NCBI GenBank assembly: GCA_001599935.1
Contig: BCIJ01000007.1
Coordinates: 506,168 to 570,167 of the forward strand
Origin: Holtermannia corniformis
Taxonomy: Eukaryota; Basidiomycota; Tremellomycetes; Holtermanniales
Reading direction: 5' to 3'
Length of the DNA stretch: 64,000 nt
How positions within the stretch are numbered: the stretch's first letter is position 1; each line of letters starts with the position of its first letter. Positions 60,538-64,000 of the stretch are shown here, in pieces. Position numbers and translations under genes: made by a program. The notes beneath the pieces are model-generated. The model was not told the origin of the DNA. It ran no database searches and worked only from the letters and a program-made list of their open reading frames with translations.

Positions 60538-60941
60538 TTACTCTGCGCCCTTTTTGACTTCTGCGAGCGCGAGCTCGAGCGCTTCTCGAACCTTTTTGGC
60601 AACGGCGTTTTGATCGCTCGATGGGGGCGGCTGGAACCGTCAACTGAATCAGACGATCAACGTGTACCTAGCGTGGGGCTCACGAGCTGATCGAGCAGAT
60701 ACCTGCGCACGCACGTCGTCAGCGCCAAATTCCAGTGACAAACAAGCTTACGGCCCGCGAGACACGCAAGACTCACTCAATGTCGTCGATCGTCTGGGTA
60801 GTTAAAGTGAGACACGGTTCCCGTCAGTGAGTTGTCAGTCTACAGAAGCCGAGCTCACGCACGAGCACGACGGGGATGCTAGGCGTTCAGGCGTCAGGCG
60901 TCGGGCGTGCCGAGGGCTGCGGAATGGACGGACCGGTTCAT
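60538..60941 (-). CDS. Candidate 50-aa protein of unknown function
   Basis: Too short for ordinary ORF detection. Working back from the stop at 60538-60540, the last exon encodes PPPSSDQNAVAKKVREALEL then ALAEVKKGAE, an amphipathic helix. It joins in phase across three further GT-AG introns: a middle exon ending EYLLDQL, one encoding TIDDI, and one encoding IPVVL. The ATG would be at 60941 (MNRI...). Introns have CTGAC/CTGAT branch motifs. The joined protein would be a short strand followed by two helices. Weak points: the first exon is only 8 nt and its donor (GTCCGT) is not ideal. It could instead be the tail of a longer gene with undetected 5' exons, or chance. Confidence 0.3.
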
Positions 60942-61854
60942 GGCGTTGGGTGCTGTTCGGGAAAAGGCAGCAAGGCAGAGGGTTAAAGCGAGACCTTTGG
61001 CTTGCACGTGCAAGACCGCGGGGTCCTTGCTCGCTCACTGTGTGGCGCCGTCGAGGCAGTCGTCGGCTAATGACCGTGCGTCCTGTCTGCGCATCCGTAG
61101 ATCCAGCCGACCAGGGCCAAGCCTCTGAGCGGTGTCTGCGGTTGGCTGCTCGATCCGGCGCGCGCGATGGTTCGTCAGCGTGCCTGCGATCCTGCACTCT
61201 CTCTCTAGCGCCACTCTACGCCGATTCATCATGCTCTCGAGGCGGGGATCCAGGCGGCGCGCGCTGCGAGCTCAAGAATCGCCTGTTGGAGCAGATCCGC
61301 CGAAGCCGTTTGACCGGAACAAGGGCGAGCATAGAGTTTGGGAGGGCCAGCCACCCGGTTGCCGGAACAGGTTCATGATGGCAGCCATGTCCCGGCGAAC
61401 CGCCGACATCATCCAGCCATTAGGGCAGAGAGCCACCCCGCGATGAAGGCTGCGAGACATGGCCAACACGAACCTTCTGAATGCGGCCATTCGTATGCGG
61501 GTGAGACACCGACCAAACATCAAACAGAGTGTGAGCATCATGGGGGCGTTGGCCCGAGGCCTAGGTCGATTGCCTTTGCTCGATTAGCGCTCCCAGAGCG
61601 CTGGTCGGTCGGCTTGCCATGCCATCTTGTTTATAGCAGCCACATTCGACAGTGGTGGGGTCGCTTCTGGAACCCAGCTATCGGCGTATAGAAGGCCCTC
61701 TTGGTGCGCCCAGTGTTCCACACACTGCCCGCTGCCCGCAACCAATCTTGTTCAGACTAGGTGTTCGACATCGACTCCTGCCCACACTCGTTCCCGATCG
61801 TCAAGTGCTGCGCCTATCACCTATCTTGACTCAACCACTCATCCCTCTTTCACC
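60942..61854. other. Intergenic: upstream of the Pcl cyclin
   Basis: 913 bp with overlapping GC-rich open frames on both strands but no recognisable domain. It most likely contains the cyclin promoter and 5' leader; the leader just before 61855 is pyrimidine-rich. Confidence 0.45.
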
Positions 61855-63293
61855 ATGTCGCACCACGCCTCGCCCCGCCTCCTGCGCGACCCCACCCACC
61901 CGGCCTCGCTCCTGCCTCTGTCGGCGCACAACCCACAGCTCGTCGATGTGCTCAAGAGCAAAGTCCGCCCCGAGTTCTTCCGTGAGTCGATGCTGTCTGC
62001 TGCGCACTGGAGATTGAGACTGACCTGGATGCAGACTACCTTGCCGATCGGACCTCGGCCGTGATCAAAGTGCAGTCGCCTACACTGCAGGTCAGCACTG
62101 CCGGCCGACCACTGTCCCCTCCCACTACGCCAACCAAGTCTCCTGCCTTCCTTCCCGTCTCGAACCCTTGGTGGGAGCAACCCAAGACGGAGGATGACGA
62201 GAGCAAAGACTTGCCCGAGCTCGCCGACTTTATCCGAGGCCTCGTCGTCCAGAGCAATGTGCAGATGCCGACGCTCGCCGTCACCCTGTGCTACCTCGAG
62301 CGCCTCAAGGAGATGCTGCCCGCCGTCGCGACCGGCATGAAGTGCACCCGGCACCGCGTCTTCCTCGCCGTGCTCATCTGCGCAGCCAAGTACTGCAACG
62401 ACAGCTCGCCCAAGAACATGCACTGGCAAAAGTATGCGCGCTTCTTCTCGCTCGCAGAGGTCAACTTGATGGAGAAGCAGCTGCTCGTCCTGCTCGACTA
62501 CCACCTGCGCTGCCTCGAGGGCGACTTGATCAACAACCTGCGACCGTTCTTGATGGCCGAGCGGGAGAAGCGGCGCCAGCCTGCCTCGGCCGGTGTCGGT
62601 GGTCGCCGCACATTCGCGGGACAGCTCGGTGTCCCGCCCAACGGGATCGACAGCCCACCCGCAACGCCCGTCAAGGCGCGCTACGGGATTGACAGCGAGC
62701 CCCGCGGCGGTGTCTACCGCGTCAACCTCAATGAGCGCCGACCATCGCTGCCCGTGACTTCGATCTCGCACAATGTCGAGTGGTCGAGCCGAGCAGCTAG
62801 CTCTGGCGCATACCGTAACAAGGCGACGCTGTTTGACACTGCCTCGCCCATTGCCTCGCCAGCGCCTGCTGCTCTTGCCCGTCGTGGCTCGGCTGCCGGC
62901 CTGGCCGCACCAACCCCATCGCGCGCCACGAGCTTTGCCGAGCTCTCGAGCCGAACCTACCTCGATGCCCCGACGCCAGGTCTTGCACGCCGCGACTCCA
63001 ATTGCTCATCCATCAGCGCGAGCTCGCTCTGCTCTGACACGGACACGCCATCCGAAACCTGGTCTTCATCCCCCTACACGCGGCCAACGCTCGTCACGCC
63101 GCAATCGACCCGCAAGGCATCCTACCAGCGCCCCGGCTCGATCCTCATCGTCGACGCCTCGCACCCGGCCCAGCCGAACGCGCCATCACCCTCCCCAACC
63201 CGGTCCTCTTTCTTGAAAAAGTACACCATGGGTCGCGCGCTCCGCAACTCGGCGTCGACAGAGTTTGTCCGCAACTCGTTCCTCGCCCACTAG
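61855..63293 (+). CDS. Pcl-type (Pho80 family) cyclin
   Basis: Regulatory subunit for a Pho85-type CDK, linked to G1 progression and polarity. Two exons, 61855..61981 and 62035..63293, join in phase to 461 aa. It starts [20 protein letters not shown]. The cyclin box follows: [80 protein letters not shown] and [20 protein letters not shown]. This pattern, with 'F....L..R..V..PTL....YL.RLK', is that of Pcl1/Pcl2/Pcl9. The C-terminal 250 residues are Ser/Pro/Thr-rich with many SP/TP sites, probably phosphorylated and disordered. Only one short intron near the 5' end. Confidence 0.9.
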
Positions 63294-63938
63294 GTTCGCT
63301 CCCTCTCCGCTGGTCCGGTACCATTGTCTCGTCGATTTCCCACCCATTGTTCACCCCACTGCATCCCAACCATCACCATCATCCCCCACCCTGCATTCGT
63401 CCATTCCTTGTCGGTCTGCCTGCTCGTCGCATTGTTGCTTGTCGTCTGTCATGATGTCTTTCGGGTACTCTTAATGCATGCCATATATGATACACCTGCT
63501 CGCACGGCCACGCCACATTGTTGAGATTGCCAGTCCGCCGCATTGCGCATGTCGCCGTCCACCGGCAAGCATCGCGCGACGCTGAGAGGCAATGTATGCT
63601 CTGTACATTAATGCTGCACGGCTCAGGATGGATTGCACTGATCGCGTCCGAGTCAGAACTCCCGACCAAACCCCCAAGCTAACTTTGATATTCTTCAGCT
63701 CGCTGCGCGGTACACGTCATCACCACGTCACTGTCCCATTTTTGGGCGCGTTGTCAGCTTGGCAACGGCGCCATCGGTTCTTTTGGACGACATTGCACTC
63801 GCCCGCCGTCCCCAGTCTGACCCTATCCCACCAGTCTGTAATCACCTACCTGTATGTATACTGGTGCCATCGTTTGTTCAAATATCAGGATCTAGCGGCC
63901 TGACGCGTCGCCCTTAGCCTATCTCCACTACACATAAA
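63294..63938. other. Intergenic at the right edge
   Basis: 645 bp between the cyclin stop and the last start codon. It holds the cyclin 3' end and the promoter of the next gene. No RNA or repeat was recognised. Confidence 0.45.
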
Positions 63939-64000
63939 ATGCCCCACTCGCTCAAGACTCCCGAGCAACTGCTCGACCCCGCCACGGCGTTCGAGGTCCT
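63939..64000 (+). CDS. 5' end of an unidentified gene
   Basis: An ATG in a good context (CATAAAATGC) opens a frame, MPHSLKTPEQLLDPATAFEV, that runs off the window. The upstream stretch is A/C-rich like a short leader. Twenty codons are too few for identification. Confidence 0.4.
   Translation, partial: MPHSLKTPEQLLDPATAFEV

Overview
The window is a piece of a compact, intron-dense fungal nuclear genome, almost certainly from a basidiomycete. The genes are single-copy eukaryotic housekeeping genes broken by many very short introns (mostly 40-60 nt, GT-AG with a CTGAC/CTGAT branch motif close to the acceptor). Two 7-TM genes resemble DUF6534, a family I associate with basidiomycetes. I cannot place it below phylum with confidence. 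Exon joins below were made by hand by matching splice signals, phase and protein-family conservation. No rRNA, tRNA, transposon, CRISPR or plasmid-like sequence was found.

Layout, left to right: indoleamine 2,3-dioxygenase (+, 5' end cut off); a membrane protein of unknown function (-); TFIIS/Dst1 (-); the U3 snoRNP/Sas10-family protein Lcp5 (+); two hypothetical proteins (+), one a single-pass highly charged membrane protein; a DUF6534-like 7-TM protein (-); a nuclear-looking protein with two DUF3072-like repeats (-); a possible AP-1/clathrin accessory protein, Laa2-like (+); a sugar porter (-); a hypothetical protein (+); Dss4/Mss4 (-) head-to-head with DPM3 (+); a large DUF1996 + four-WSC wall/secreted protein (-) head-to-head with a Ser/Thr-rich cysteine-motif surface protein (+); a mitochondrial-looking hotdog thioesterase (-) head-to-head with an SV2/SVOP-like MFS transporter (+); a single-pass surface protein (-); GRR1 F-box/LRR (+); a GCK-III kinase (-); acireductone dioxygenase ADI1 (+); a second DUF6534-like protein (-); a STIMATE/TMEM110-like protein (-); SEC18/NSF (+); an Rkm4/SETD6 methyltransferase (+); a degenerate acyl-CoA-synthetase-like protein (-); a GT18-like glycosyltransferase (+); a Cdc4-type F-box/WD40 protein (-); CCT2 (+); a possible 50-aa protein (-); a Pcl-type cyclin (+); and the first codons of one more gene (+) at the right edge.

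The genes do not form one pathway, but themes recur. Secretion and cell surface: Sec18, Dss4, DPM3, GT18, the WSC protein, two surface proteins and the Laa2-like protein. Nutrient and cell-cycle control: Grr1, the Cdc4-like F-box protein, a Pcl cyclin and a GCK-III kinase. Neighbours are packed tightly: several convergent pairs have 18-110 bp between stop codons, and DSS4/DPM3 have 148 bp between start codons. The most notable observations are a 7-nt and an 11-nt exon encoding the TFIIS zinc ribbon, two GC-AG introns, an acyl-CoA-synthetase homologue without its ATP-binding loop or C-terminal domain, duplicated DUF3072 modules, a candidate microprotein, and two unresolved bases inside a coding exon. 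I did not find convincing evidence of a wholly new multi-gene system.
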